From NCBI RefSeq assembly GCF_018455725.1, contig NZ_JAHCLR010000037.1, positions 1 through 63,424 of the forward strand: a stretch of 63,424 nt of DNA, written 5' to 3'. Below are positions 1 through 9,491 of the stretch, piece after piece; within the stretch, counting starts at the first letter, position 1, and every line of letters starts with the position of its first letter. The notes beneath the pieces were generated by a model. The model worked only from the letters and a program-made list of their open reading frames with translations. It was not told the origin of the DNA and searched no databases. The position numbers and the translations under genes are program-made. Source of the stretch: Mycolicibacter acidiphilus. GTDB taxonomy: Bacteria > Actinomycetota > Actinomycetes > Mycobacteriales > Mycobacteriaceae.

Positions 1-2
1 TG

Positions 3-575
3 GGCCTGGACCGCGATGCTGCCGCGATGCTGCTGGCCGCCTCCGATGAGCGCGGACCGGCCAGCGCCGACGACGTCGCACTGATCGGCACGGTGTTCAC
101 CGAACACGGTGCAAAAGACGTCTTCACCACCGATGATCCCGATGAGGCGGAGGCGTTCGTGGCCGCGCGCCGCTATGCGATCCCGGCGGTGGAGGCCAAG
201 GGGCCGCTGCTGCTCGAGGACGTCGGGGTGCCGCTGCCGCAACTGGCAGACCTGATCATCGGCATCGAGGCGATCGCCGCGCAGCACGAACTGCTGATCT
301 CGGTGATCGCCCACGCCGGCGACGGCAACACCCACCCGCTGATCGTGCACGACCCGACCGACCCTGACCACGCCCGCCGCGCGCAGGCGGCCTACGGCCA
401 GATCATGGATCTGGCCATCGCACTGGGCGGCACCATCACCGGCGAGCACGGCGTCGGCCGGCTCAAACGCCCCTGGCTGGCCGACCAGATCGGCCCCGAC
501 GCGATGGCCCTCAACCAGCGCATTAAGACCGCCCTGGACCCACTGGGCATCCTCAACCCCGGCTCGGGAATCTAA
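3..575 (+). CDS. FAD-linked oxidase, C-terminal part (cut by window start)
   Basis: The open frame runs in from the window edge, so only the last 190 residues are visible and the start lies upstream. They match the C-terminal substrate-binding region of FAD-linked oxidases of the glycolate oxidase GlcD / D-lactate dehydrogenase type. Visible signatures are HAGDGNTHP (metal/substrate-binding histidines), GEHGVG, and the closing DPLGILNPG. Such enzymes oxidise 2-hydroxy acids with FAD; the actual substrate cannot be told from this piece. The position next to a cyp130-like P450 matches Rv1257c of M. tuberculosis (recall). A 63-bp palindromic element starts 9 bp after the stop codon. Confidence 0.85.
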   Translation, partial: GLDRDAAAMLLAASDERGPASADDVALIGTVFTEHGAKDVFTTDDPDEAEAFVAARRYAIPAVEAKGPLLLEDVGVPLPQLADLIIGIEAIAAQHELLISVIAHAGDGNTHPLIVHDPTDPDHARRAQAAYGQIMDLAIALGGTITGEHGVGRLKRPWLADQIGPDAMALNQRIKTALDPLGILNPGSGI

Positions 576-584
576 CCCCTTCCC

Positions 585-647
585 CGCGACCGTGCAGAGT
601 TGACCACCGCCACCTGGGACTTCGCCGGAGAGTTCTGCACCGTCGCG
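585..647. repeat. 63-bp palindromic intergenic element, copy A
   Basis: Left arm begins CGCGACCGTGCAGAG (585) and the right arm ends CTGCACCGTCGCG (647). The 21-nt arms pair at 16 of 21 positions around a 21-nt loop containing CACCTGGGACTT. It lies 9 bp after the FAD oxidase stop. The 5' flank TAACCCCTTCCCC is also present before copy D, and in this copy its TAA is the stop codon of the gene. See copies B to E. Confidence 0.85.
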
Positions 648-687
648 AAAAAAGGGGGTTGACACCGAATTCGCGATGTCGTACTTA

Positions 688-713
688 TGAGACATGACAG
701 CAACGTTGTCTCA
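688..713. promoter_or_regulatory. Candidate TetR operator over the P450 start
   Basis: A perfect 7-bp inverted repeat, TGAGACA and TGTCTCA separated by 12 nt, spans the ATG at 694. A TTGACA hexamer lies at 659-664, so the palindrome would cover the promoter-proximal region and the start codon. The natural candidate ligand is the TetR regulator encoded immediately downstream. This is inference from symmetry and gene context only. Confidence 0.35.
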
Positions 714-1908
714 TCCGATGTTCGTACCGTGCTCGGCCAGCACCTGGGCCGACCCGTACCCGATGTACGCGGCGCTGCGCGAACACGACCCGGTGCACCA
801 CGTCGTCCCCGAGGACGCGCCCGACCAGGACTACTACGTGCTGTCCCGGCACGCCGACGTCTGGGCGGCGGCCGCCGACCATGAGACGTTCTCCTCAGCC
901 CAGGGCCTGACGATCAACTACGGCGAACTCGAGGCGATCGGCCTGGCCGAGAACCCGCCGATGGTCATGCAGGACCCCCCGGTCCACACCCAATTCCGCA
1001 AACTGGTGGCCCGCGCCTTCACCCCGGCGCACGTCAAGCGGCTGGAGCCGCAGGTCCGCGAGTTCGCCGCCGAGCGCATCGAGGGGTTGCGCTCGGCGGG
1101 AGGTGGCGACATCGTCGCCGCGTTGTTCAAACCGCTGCCGTCGATGGTCGTCGCGCACTTCCTCGGCGTCCCCGAGGACGACCGCACGCAGTTCGACCAT
1201 TGGACGGAGGCGATCGTCGCGGCCAGCGCCAACGAGGCGGGGTTCGCCAGCGCCGGCGACGCCGTCACTCAGATGATGGGCTATTTCGCCGGACTCATCG
1301 AGCGACGCCGCACCGATCCCGGCGAGGACATCATCTCCCATCTGGTGGCCTCCGGGGTCGGCGCCGAGGGCGACCACGCCGGACTGTTCTCGATCCTGGC
1401 GTTCGCGTTCACGATGGTCACCGGCGGCAACGACACCACCACCGGGATGCTCGGCGGATCGACGCAGCTGCTGTTCCGGCACCCCGATCAACGCCGGCTG
1501 CTGGTCGACAACCCCGAACTGACCCATGAGGCCATCGAGGAACTGCTGCGGATGACGTCACCGGTGCAGGGGCTGTGCCGCACCACCACCCGCGACGTGA
1601 CCATCGGCGACACCACCATCCCGGCCGGCCGCAAGGCGCTGCTGCTGTACGCCTCCGCCAACCGCGACGAACGCCAATTCGGCGCGAACGCCGCCGAACT
1701 GGATGTGCTGCGCAAACCGCGCCAGATCCTGACGTTCGGCTACGGCGCCCACCACTGCATCGGCAACCAGGCGGCGCGCATGGAATCCCGAGTGGCGCTG
1801 GAGGAGTTGCTGGCACGCTGCCCGGACTACACGATCGACGAGGCCGGCATCACCTACGCCGGTGGCAGCTACGTCCGGCGGCCGCTGACGCTGCCGTTCA
1901 CCCCCTGA
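694..1908 (+). CDS. cyp130: Cytochrome P450, CYP130-like
   Basis: 404-residue soluble bacterial P450 monooxygenase. The I-helix oxygen-binding motif VTGGNDTTTG, the K-helix EELLR (ExxR) and the heme loop FGYGAHHCIGNQ are all present; the heme-ligating cysteine is Cys355 (codon 1756-1758). Electrons would come from a ferredoxin and its reductase, neither of which is encoded here. The start ATG at 694 follows a TTGACA hexamer at 659-664; a purine-rich ribosome-binding site is not obvious. The stop overlaps the start of the TetR gene by one base (TGATG), so the two are one transcription unit. The name cyp130 rests on placement as in M. tuberculosis Rv1257c-Rv1256c-Rv1255c and on family signatures; the substrate is unknown. 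Confidence 0.85.
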   Translation: MTATLSHPMFVPCSASTWADPYPMYAALREHDPVHHVVPEDAPDQDYYVLSRHADVWAAAADHETFSSAQGLTINYGELEAIGLAENPPMVMQDPPVHTQFRKLVARAFTPAHVKRLEPQVREFAAERIEGLRSAGGGDIVAALFKPLPSMVVAHFLGVPEDDRTQFDHWTEAIVAASANEAGFASAGDAVTQMMGYFAGLIERRRTDPGEDIISHLVASGVGAEGDHAGLFSILAFAFTMVTGGNDTTTGMLGGSTQLLFRHPDQRRLLVDNPELTHEAIEELLRMTSPVQGLCRTTTRDVTIGDTTIPAGRKALLLYASANRDERQFGANAAELDVLRKPRQILTFGYGAHHCIGNQAARMESRVALEELLARCPDYTIDEAGITYAGGSYVRRPLTLPFTP

Positions 1909-2504
1909 TGGCCGGTCCCGACTGGCTGGCCGACGACCGCACCGAACTGGCCGCCGAGAAGATCCTCGACGCAGCCGCGCAGCTGTTCGCCGAGCGCGAC
2001 CCCGCGTCGGTGGGCATGCATGAGATCGCCAACGCCGCAGGATGTTCCCGCGCCACGCTGTACCGGTACTTCGAGAGCCGCGAGGTCCTGCATCTCGCCT
2101 ATGTGCACCGGTGGGCGCACGCGCTGTATCAGCTGTTGACCGAACGGCTTTCGTCCCTCGACGACCCGCATGAGCGACTGGTCACCGGAATCCTCGAGGC
2201 GCTGGCCATGATCCGCGAGAACCCGTCGCTGGCATCGTGGTTCGCCGAGGCGGGGCCGCCGATCGGCGGGACGATGGCCGAGCAGTCCGAGATCGTCGCG
2301 ACGATGATCTGCCACTTCCTGATCGAATCGGGCTCACCCGGCGGCGAGGTGGTGCAGCGCCGGGCCCGCTGGGTGGTGCGGGTGATGACGTCGCTGCTGA
2401 GCTTCCCGGGACGCGACCGCGACGACGAGCGGATGATGCTCGAGCAATTCCTGGTACCCGTGGTGACCGGTCGCGTCAGATCATCCAGTAGGCCTGTGCC
2501 TTAA
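1908..2504 (+). CDS. TetR family transcriptional regulator
   Basis: 198 residues. The N-terminal helix-turn-helix covers about residues 15-60, with the typical recognition-helix stretch AAGCSRATLYRYFESRE; the C-terminal ligand-binding half is variable. It starts on the last base of the P450 stop codon (TGATG), so translation is coupled and it probably represses its own operon through the palindrome at 688-713. The gene converges on the siderophore-interacting protein gene and the two 3' ends overlap by 29 bp, which would give complementary transcripts. It corresponds in position to Rv1255c. Ligand unknown. Confidence 0.88.
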   Translation: MAGPDWLADDRTELAAEKILDAAAQLFAERDPASVGMHEIANAAGCSRATLYRYFESREVLHLAYVHRWAHALYQLLTERLSSLDDPHERLVTGILEALAMIRENPSLASWFAEAGPPIGGTMAEQSEIVATMICHFLIESGSPGGEVVQRRARWVVRVMTSLLSFPGRDRDDERMMLEQFLVPVVTGRVRSSSRPVP

Positions 2505-3192
2505 TGGATTTCCGCGGTATCCGATAGGCGTCTCGCAGCACCTTGCTCACCGCGCGGGTGGTCTTGTTGTCGCAGGCCACCCAGCCGAAGTGGTCGTCGG
2601 CGTCGAACGCCGCCAGGCTGACCGCCTGCACCAGCGCCTCCCCGGCGTTCTTGCGGTCCACCCAACTGACACCGGCACTGCGCCGCACCGGCAGGTTGCG
2701 GTCGTCGTCGCGGTGCGCCTCCAGGAAGACCTGAGCGGGGGCGTCCCCGATCGCCGCGAGCAGCGAGTTGACCGCGGGCAGCGAGGCCCGGTCGCCGACG
2801 ATGACGTAGCCCGCCGGCGCGGGTTCGGGAAGGGTGAACTTGCTCCCCAGCACGCTGGCCTCGATGACGTCACCGGGTTGCGCGGACTGCGCCCAGTGCG
2901 AGGCGATCCCGTCGTGCAGGGCGAACTCGATGTCCACGGTGCCGGCGGCGGGGTCGGGGTCGACGAGGGTGTAGGCGCGCTGGTGGATCTTGTCCCCGTC
3001 GGCGAACCACAACCGGATCCACATCGTCGGGTGCACCGACCGTCCGGACAGCAGATCCTCGGCGGCGAAGCTCAGCCGCAGGTACCCCGGGCCGATCTCC
3101 CGGCGGCCGGTCACGGTCAGCCGGTGGTCGCCGGCGCCCAGCAGTTTGAGCACGGCACCCTGCCAGCCCCGAGCAGCCTTCTGGTCGGCCAT
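2476..3192 (-). CDS. Siderophore-interacting FAD-binding protein
   Basis: 238 residues of the SIP/ViuB family: flavin reductases that release iron from ferric siderophores in the cytosol. The N-terminal FAD-binding barrel contains RAYTLVDPD and HDGIASHWAQSAQPGD; the C-terminal NAD(P)H-binding-like domain contains GDRASLPAVNSLL, and the protein ends in KAQAYWMI, close to the family's conserved ending. A strong GGCGAGGGAGGGTGG ribosome-binding region precedes ATG 3192. An IdeR-type iron box lies 22 bp upstream, so expression should rise under iron limitation. No siderophore synthesis or transport genes are nearby, so its partner siderophore is made elsewhere. I do not recall this gene in the equivalent M. 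tuberculosis interval. Confidence 0.88.
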   Translation of the reverse strand: MADQKAARGWQGAVLKLLGAGDHRLTVTGRREIGPGYLRLSFAAEDLLSGRSVHPTMWIRLWFADGDKIHQRAYTLVDPDPAAGTVDIEFALHDGIASHWAQSAQPGDVIEASVLGSKFTLPEPAPAGYVIVGDRASLPAVNSLLAAIGDAPAQVFLEAHRDDDRNLPVRRSAGVSWVDRKNAGEALVQAVSLAAFDADDHFGWVACDNKTTRAVSKVLRDAYRIPRKSIKAQAYWMI

Positions 3193-3213
3193 CCACCCTC
3201 CCTCGCCTTGAAC

Positions 3214-3232
3214 TTAGGGCAGCGTAACCTAT
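3214..3232. promoter_or_regulatory. IdeR (iron-dependent repressor) box
   Basis: TTAGGGCAGCGTAACCTAT matches the mycobacterial IdeR consensus TTAGGTTAGGCTAACCTAA at 14 of 19 positions, including the outer TTAGG and TAACCTA blocks. It overlaps both candidate -10 hexamers for the minus-strand SIP gene (TACGCT at 3226-3221, TAAGTT at 3216-3211), as expected for iron-dependent repression. Confidence 0.75.
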
Positions 3233-3243
3233 CTCGTTGCGGG

Positions 3244-4382
3244 TCAGTCGCGCACGCGGGTGAAGCGGTGCAGCAGCCAGGCCACCGGAATCGTCACCGC
3301 CAGCGTCGCGACGAACAGCTGCAGCATCGACCCGGTGTAGACCGGGCGGTGCAGCAACTCGACCATCACCACCTCCATCAGCACCAGGTGCACCAGGAAT
3401 ATCTCGTAGGAGATCTCCCCCAGCCACACCATCGGCCGGGTTGCCAGCGCCCGCGCGTACCAGCCCCGGTTGCCCAGTGCCAGCGGCGCCACCACCAGGG
3501 CGGAGATCACTACGTAGAACACCGCCTTGATCAGCGCCTCACCCAGCCCCGTGGGTGAGGTGGTGGGCGCCCCGGCGATCGGGGTGGACGCGATCAGGTA
3601 GCAGATCACCGCGAGCGGGATCGCGATGAACCCGGGGCAGCGCACCCCCATCTGCTGCAGCACCGTCAGCACCATCCCGCCGACGAACCAGATCAGGTAG
3701 GACGGCGGGAAGATCCGAGCGCCGCCGGGCAGCAGGTCGGGGATGTGCGCCAGCGTCAGCCACACCGGGCTGATCAGCGCCACCGCCGCCAGACCGACCA
3801 GCAGTCGGATCGGCCGCCACTGCCGCCGGCACAGCCCCACCAGCAGCAGGTAGGCCAGCGGCGGCAGCACCAGGTAGAACGCCACCTCCACCGCCAGGCT
3901 CCACATCTGGGTGAGGCCCTGGTGCAGGTAGCCGCCGTAGGGGTAGGTGGTGCTGTAGATCTGGGTCAGCGTCAGGTTGCGCAGCAGCCCGGTCCAGGTG
4001 TGCCCGGGGTTCGGCCCGGCCTCCCGGAAGTGGTAGATCAGGTAGGCCAGCAGCACCGTGACCACGTAGGGCGGCATGATCCGCCGGACCCGGTGCCAGG
4101 AGTAGCGGCGCAGGGACGGGGCCGGCCGCTGACCGGCGACCGCGCGCACCCAGGGCCGGAACAGCAGGAAGCCGGAGAGTACGAAGAAGATCGGCACCCC
4201 GATCTCCATCCGGGAGCCGACCAGCCCGGCGTAGCCATGGGTGTACTTGCCGGTGGTGTACGCGGCGTGGGTGGCCACCACCAGGATCGCCGCCACGGCG
4301 CGCACACCGGTCAGCGACGCGACCCGATCCACGTGGGCGACCGGTTTCAGCGCGCCCGGGGTGACCTCGCGCTGGGTCAGCG

Positions 4383-4386
<4 letters not shown>
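3244..4386 (-). CDS. Membrane acyltransferase, acyltransferase-3 family
   Basis: 380 residues with about ten hydrophobic segments, the architecture of the acyltransferase-3 (OafA/NodX-like) family, which moves acyl groups onto sugars or lipids of the envelope. Family signatures are the early R-x10-H motif (RAVAAILVVATH) and FFVLSGFLLFRP in the second helix region. Its ATG overlaps the stop of the DEAD-box helicase gene in an ATGA arrangement, so it is translationally coupled to it. In position it corresponds to Rv1254. The acceptor molecule cannot be deduced. Confidence 0.85.
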
Positions 4387-6125
<1,739 letters not shown>

Positions 6126-6226
6126 AGCGGTTAGCAGTCTACGGGCAAAGACGGTGTCAGCTGTGCCACAACGGAGCGGTCCGCGCTGCCTCCGGCCGGT
6201 ACCGGTGCACCCGCATCCGGAAAACG

Positions 6227-7039
6227 TTATGCCGCACCCTGATCCCGGCACTGAAAAGTTTGCGTGTGCGGATCGAAATTGTAGGAGAAATCACTGTCTG
6301 CCACGTTCTCCGATCCGGTCGGAGACCAGGCACCCGCTTCGAATGCGAAATGGTTCTCCTCGCGGATGCCGCCCCCCGGGATCGGTATTCCCTCTGCGGT
6401 AGGCGCCGACAACCTGATCATCGTCACCGCTGCGCCGTCTGCGCACGTCACCCACTCGTGCACACCGTGCGACGACCCGATGTACCACACCGTGGCCTCC
6501 GGCAGGTTCGCACTGGCCTCCGCCGGCTGACTCACCGGTGTCGGCTGACCGGCCGACCATCCGACAACCACGAACTGCTCCGAGTTCCCTTGGCCGAGTT
6601 GGGTGTGGAAGACCAGATCAGCACCGCTTTTGCGGCTGATCCGGTAGGCACCGACGTAAGGCGTGGGCGAGGCGTTCGACCCGGGCAGCATTCCCGGGCT
6701 GTGCACATCGATGCGGGCCACCCGGCTACCGGTCGCAACCAGGACACCGATGGTGGCCTCGCCGAACACAACCTGCGGCGGCGGCGCTTGCCGGGAGATC
6801 GTGATCCCGACCCGATCCGGGGCGCCGTCACCGTCGACGTCGACCTGGGTTATCTCGGTGCAGTCGCTGATGCCGGCGCAGGGATCGGTTGCCCGGACCG
6901 ATCCGGTCTTGCCGGCACCGCTGGATCCGCCAGCGGAGTGCCGCCCTCCAACCGGTTGCGTCCCTTCGGTGCCGCCGGTACACCCGCTCATAGACACGGC
7001 AAGGACCACGGCGACGATGGTGCCCAGCTGACTTCTCAT
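6227..7039 (-). CDS. Lipoprotein of unknown function
   Basis: 270 residues with a lipoprotein signal peptide: hydrophobic stretch IVAVVLAVSMSGC, lipobox SMSGC, lipidated Cys20. After a Gly/Ser-rich linker the mature domain contains DVDGDGAPDRV, a calcium-loop-like motif of the type found in FG-GAP/VCBS repeats. Its ATG overlaps the stop of the VWA lipoprotein gene by 3 bp, so the two are co-translated and probably act together at the outer face of the membrane. No enzymatic motif is visible. Confidence 0.75.
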   Translation of the reverse strand: MRSQLGTIVAVVLAVSMSGCTGGTEGTQPVGGRHSAGGSSGAGKTGSVRATDPCAGISDCTEITQVDVDGDGAPDRVGITISRQAPPPQVVFGEATIGVLVATGSRVARIDVHSPGMLPGSNASPTPYVGAYRISRKSGADLVFHTQLGQGNSEQFVVVGWSAGQPTPVSQPAEASANLPEATVWYIGSSHGVHEWVTCADGAAVTMIRLSAPTAEGIPIPGGGIREENHFAFEAGAWSPTGSENVADSDFSYNFDPHTQTFQCRDQGAA

Positions 7040-8751
7040 GCCACTCCTACGAGGTAGATCTTGGTGACCGACCGGGTGGCCAGCGGTTCACGGGAATCCC
7101 CGATGTGGACGGTCCAACCGTTCATCCCCCGTTCGATCCCGTCGGAACTTCCCGCAGGGGCCCAGATCGCCGGGAAGTAATCGGCCCGACCTCCGGAGCA
7201 GCTGTAGAAACCGACCCAGTCGGGTTGCTGAACCGGACTGGACCAGGAGCCGCCCACCCTGCTGCGGCACTGGGTGCCGTCGTCGAGTTCCAGCCCGATC
7301 GGCGTCGGCGGGCCAAGCGGTGCACGGAGGGCATCCGTGGCACCGGTGGCGGCACGCAGCATCAGCACGTTCTTGAACGGGTCGACCAGGCACAGCACGT
7401 AGGCGCTGCCGGCGGTCGGCCAGCAGGCATCGCCGGTGTCGACGCTGGCACCGCACTCCCGGACTCCCCGGGTGACGTCGTGGCGGGACGGAAAGCCACC
7501 GCTGCAATCGATCGGGGTATCGCGCATGCTGCTGTCCTTCAGATAACCCGCAGTGGTGCTCCCCCGCGCGTCAACGGGCTTCAGCACCACCGTCTCGGGT
7601 TCGCCGCCGGTGCCACCCTGCGCCGCTGGCCCGGCGTGCGGCGCGCACCGGCACAGCACGATCGTCTTGACGGTGCCCGAAACGGTGCCACCGGACTCGG
7701 AGTAGTCCTGCGCGGTCATCCGGTAACCGGCGTCGGTGTCCGGATCTGCGCGGTAGATCAGGCGGTACTCGCCCTGCCCGTCTGATTCGGTCGCGACCGG
7801 ATCTCCGTACAGTTCCACGACCCGACTCAGCGGAGTCCCCGGGACCACTCCGTCGATGGTCCGCCCGCCGCCGTGCGGCTCGATGGAATCCAGCACCCCA
7901 TCGACAAAGCCGAAGTCGCAATCCCGGTACACCACCCGCACCGACCCCGACGTCGACGCATCCGGGAAATCCGTGTGCGCCCTGCGAATGTCGGCCAGGC
8001 TCGAACCCAACTCGATGTCGCCGAAACCGTTGTTCGCCAACGAGTTCTGCGCCTCATCGAGGTTCCGGGTCGCCAGCAACCGAGCGGCCAGTTGATTGGC
8101 GTTGTCGGCCTGCACGAAAATTCCTCCGGTGGCCGTCGCAATGCAACGCAGTTGGTCACTGGCCGCACCCGCGGTCTTGAAGCCCACGGTCGAGACCGTC
8201 AGATTCGGACGGGACTGCTTGAGCTGTCCCGCGGTGTCACACGGTGGGGTATCGCAGGTGTCCTCACCGTCGGAGACCAGCACGATCGCCGACTGCTTAG
8301 CGCCGGCCGGCAACTGCGCCGCCGCCGTCTGCAATGCCAGACTGATCGGCGTGTACCCCGACGCGGTCAAAGCGGCGATCCGGGTTTGCATCTGGGCGCG
8401 GTCCAGCGGGCCCAGCGGGATCAGGACCTTTACATCCTGACAGCCCGCAGTCTTCTCGGCGTCAGCAGAACCGGTGCTGGTGCCGTAGGTCAGCAGCGAC
8501 ATAGCCGTACCGTTGGGCATCCCGTCGACCAATCCCTGCGCCGCTTGTTTGGCCGCATCCATCCGCGGACCCGGCGCATCGGCCTCGGTCATCGATCCCG
8601 ACGCATCCACGATCAGCGCCGTCGGTACTGCCGACGGCGGGGTGGGGCGCTTGGCGGTCACCTGCTTTCCGCCCGAGTCACTGCACCCGGCCACCAGAAT
8701 CACCATGACAACAGCCGCCGCGGCCGTACGCATCCAGTGCGTTCGCTGCAT
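7036..8751 (-). CDS. VWA-domain lipoprotein
   Basis: 571 residues. The signal peptide has lipobox LVAGC with Cys23. A von Willebrand factor A domain follows (about residues 43-210) with the metal-site motif DASGS and later VSDGEDTC, so it should bind a divalent cation and a partner protein. The C-terminal 350 residues hold many cysteines, suggesting disulfides outside the cell. The gene is predicted leaderless (TACGCT at 8763-8758, six bases before ATG) and diverges from lprE, which is also leaderless. The 6227-7039 lipoprotein gene is coupled downstream. Confidence 0.82.
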   Translation of the reverse strand: MQRTHWMRTAAAAVVMVILVAGCSDSGGKQVTAKRPTPPSAVPTALIVDASGSMTEADAPGPRMDAAKQAAQGLVDGMPNGTAMSLLTYGTSTGSADAEKTAGCQDVKVLIPLGPLDRAQMQTRIAALTASGYTPISLALQTAAAQLPAGAKQSAIVLVSDGEDTCDTPPCDTAGQLKQSRPNLTVSTVGFKTAGAASDQLRCIATATGGIFVQADNANQLAARLLATRNLDEAQNSLANNGFGDIELGSSLADIRRAHTDFPDASTSGSVRVVYRDCDFGFVDGVLDSIEPHGGGRTIDGVVPGTPLSRVVELYGDPVATESDGQGEYRLIYRADPDTDAGYRMTAQDYSESGGTVSGTVKTIVLCRCAPHAGPAAQGGTGGEPETVVLKPVDARGSTTAGYLKDSSMRDTPIDCSGGFPSRHDVTRGVRECGASVDTGDACWPTAGSAYVLCLVDPFKNVLMLRAATGATDALRAPLGPPTPIGLELDDGTQCRSRVGGSWSSPVQQPDWVGFYSCSGGRADYFPAIWAPAGSSDGIERGMNGWTVHIGDSREPLATRSVTKIYLVGVA

Positions 8752-8757
8752 TCGCAG

Positions 8758-8763
8758 AGCGTA
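8758..8763 (-). promoter_or_regulatory. -10 element of the VWA lipoprotein gene (leaderless)
   Basis: TACGCT on the minus strand, six bases before ATG 8751, so the transcript should begin at or next to the start codon. No Shine-Dalgarno sequence is present. Confidence 0.55.
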
Positions 8764-8847
8764 TTGAGCGGACGGTCAGCACCACTATCCTCCGAACGGC
8801 CGACGCCGCGACGGCCCCGCCTACCCCGCGGGACACCGCCAGACCGG

Positions 8848-8853
8848 TACGGT
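8848..8853 (+). promoter_or_regulatory. -10 element of lprE (leaderless)
   Basis: TACGGT seven bases before GTG 8861. It forms a divergent promoter pair with the VWA lipoprotein gene about 85 bp away. Confidence 0.55.
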
Positions 8854-8860
8854 CCCCGGT

Positions 8861-9424
8861 GTGTCGCGTGTCGCAATACCGTTAGCCGCTGTCACCGCAC
8901 TCGCGGTGACGCTGGCCGGGTGCGGGTCCGGCGACTCCACCGTCGCCAAGACCCCGTCGGCGCCCAGCAGCACCGCCGTCGCGGCCGCTCCCCCGGAATC
9001 CGTCGAGACCGGCGCCGCAGCGCCGCCCGGCGCGCCCGCCGACCCGTGCGCGGTCAACCTGGCGGCGCCCGCGATCGCCAAGGCCGTCTCCGAACTGCCC
9101 CACGACCCGCGCAGCGGCCAGCCCTGGAACCCCGAACCGGTCGCCGGCAACTACAGCGAATGCACGGACCTGTCCGCGGTGATCGTCAAGGCCAACACCA
9201 ACACCGAGCACCGCAACACCCGCGCGGTGCTGTTCCACCGGGGGCAGTACCTGCCGCAGACCGCACCGGACACCTACGGATTCAGCGGGATCGACCTCGC
9301 CCACTGCACCCCCGACACGGTGGCGTTGCAGACCACCAGCGGCATCGCCGGGCTGACCAGCACGGTGAGGTTCCACTGGAACGGCAGCGCGGTGGCGATC
9401 GTCGCCAATACCCCCACCGGGTAG
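8861..9424 (+). CDS. lprE: Lipoprotein of the LppP/LprE family
   Basis: 187 residues. The signal peptide ends in lipobox TLAGC (Cys21), followed by a low-complexity Ala/Pro/Ser linker to about residue 60 and a compact C-terminal domain with paired cysteines (DPCAVNLAAPAI, YSECTDLSAVIV, LAHCTPDT), as in mycobacterial LppP/LprE proteins. GTG start with a -10 element seven bases upstream, so leaderless. It sits between a DHA2 exporter and deaD as Rv1252c does in M. tuberculosis (recall), which supports the name. The molecular role is unknown. Confidence 0.82.
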   Translation: MSRVAIPLAAVTALAVTLAGCGSGDSTVAKTPSAPSSTAVAAAPPESVETGAAAPPGAPADPCAVNLAAPAIAKAVSELPHDPRSGQPWNPEPVAGNYSECTDLSAVIVKANTNTEHRNTRAVLFHRGQYLPQTAPDTYGFSGIDLAHCTPDTVALQTTSGIAGLTSTVRFHWNGSAVAIVANTPTG

Positions 9425-9491
9425 CGAGGCTCGACGGAGGAGAGGCGAAGCCGGCCCGGCGCATCAACACCACCGGGAGCTCCAGGGCCGG

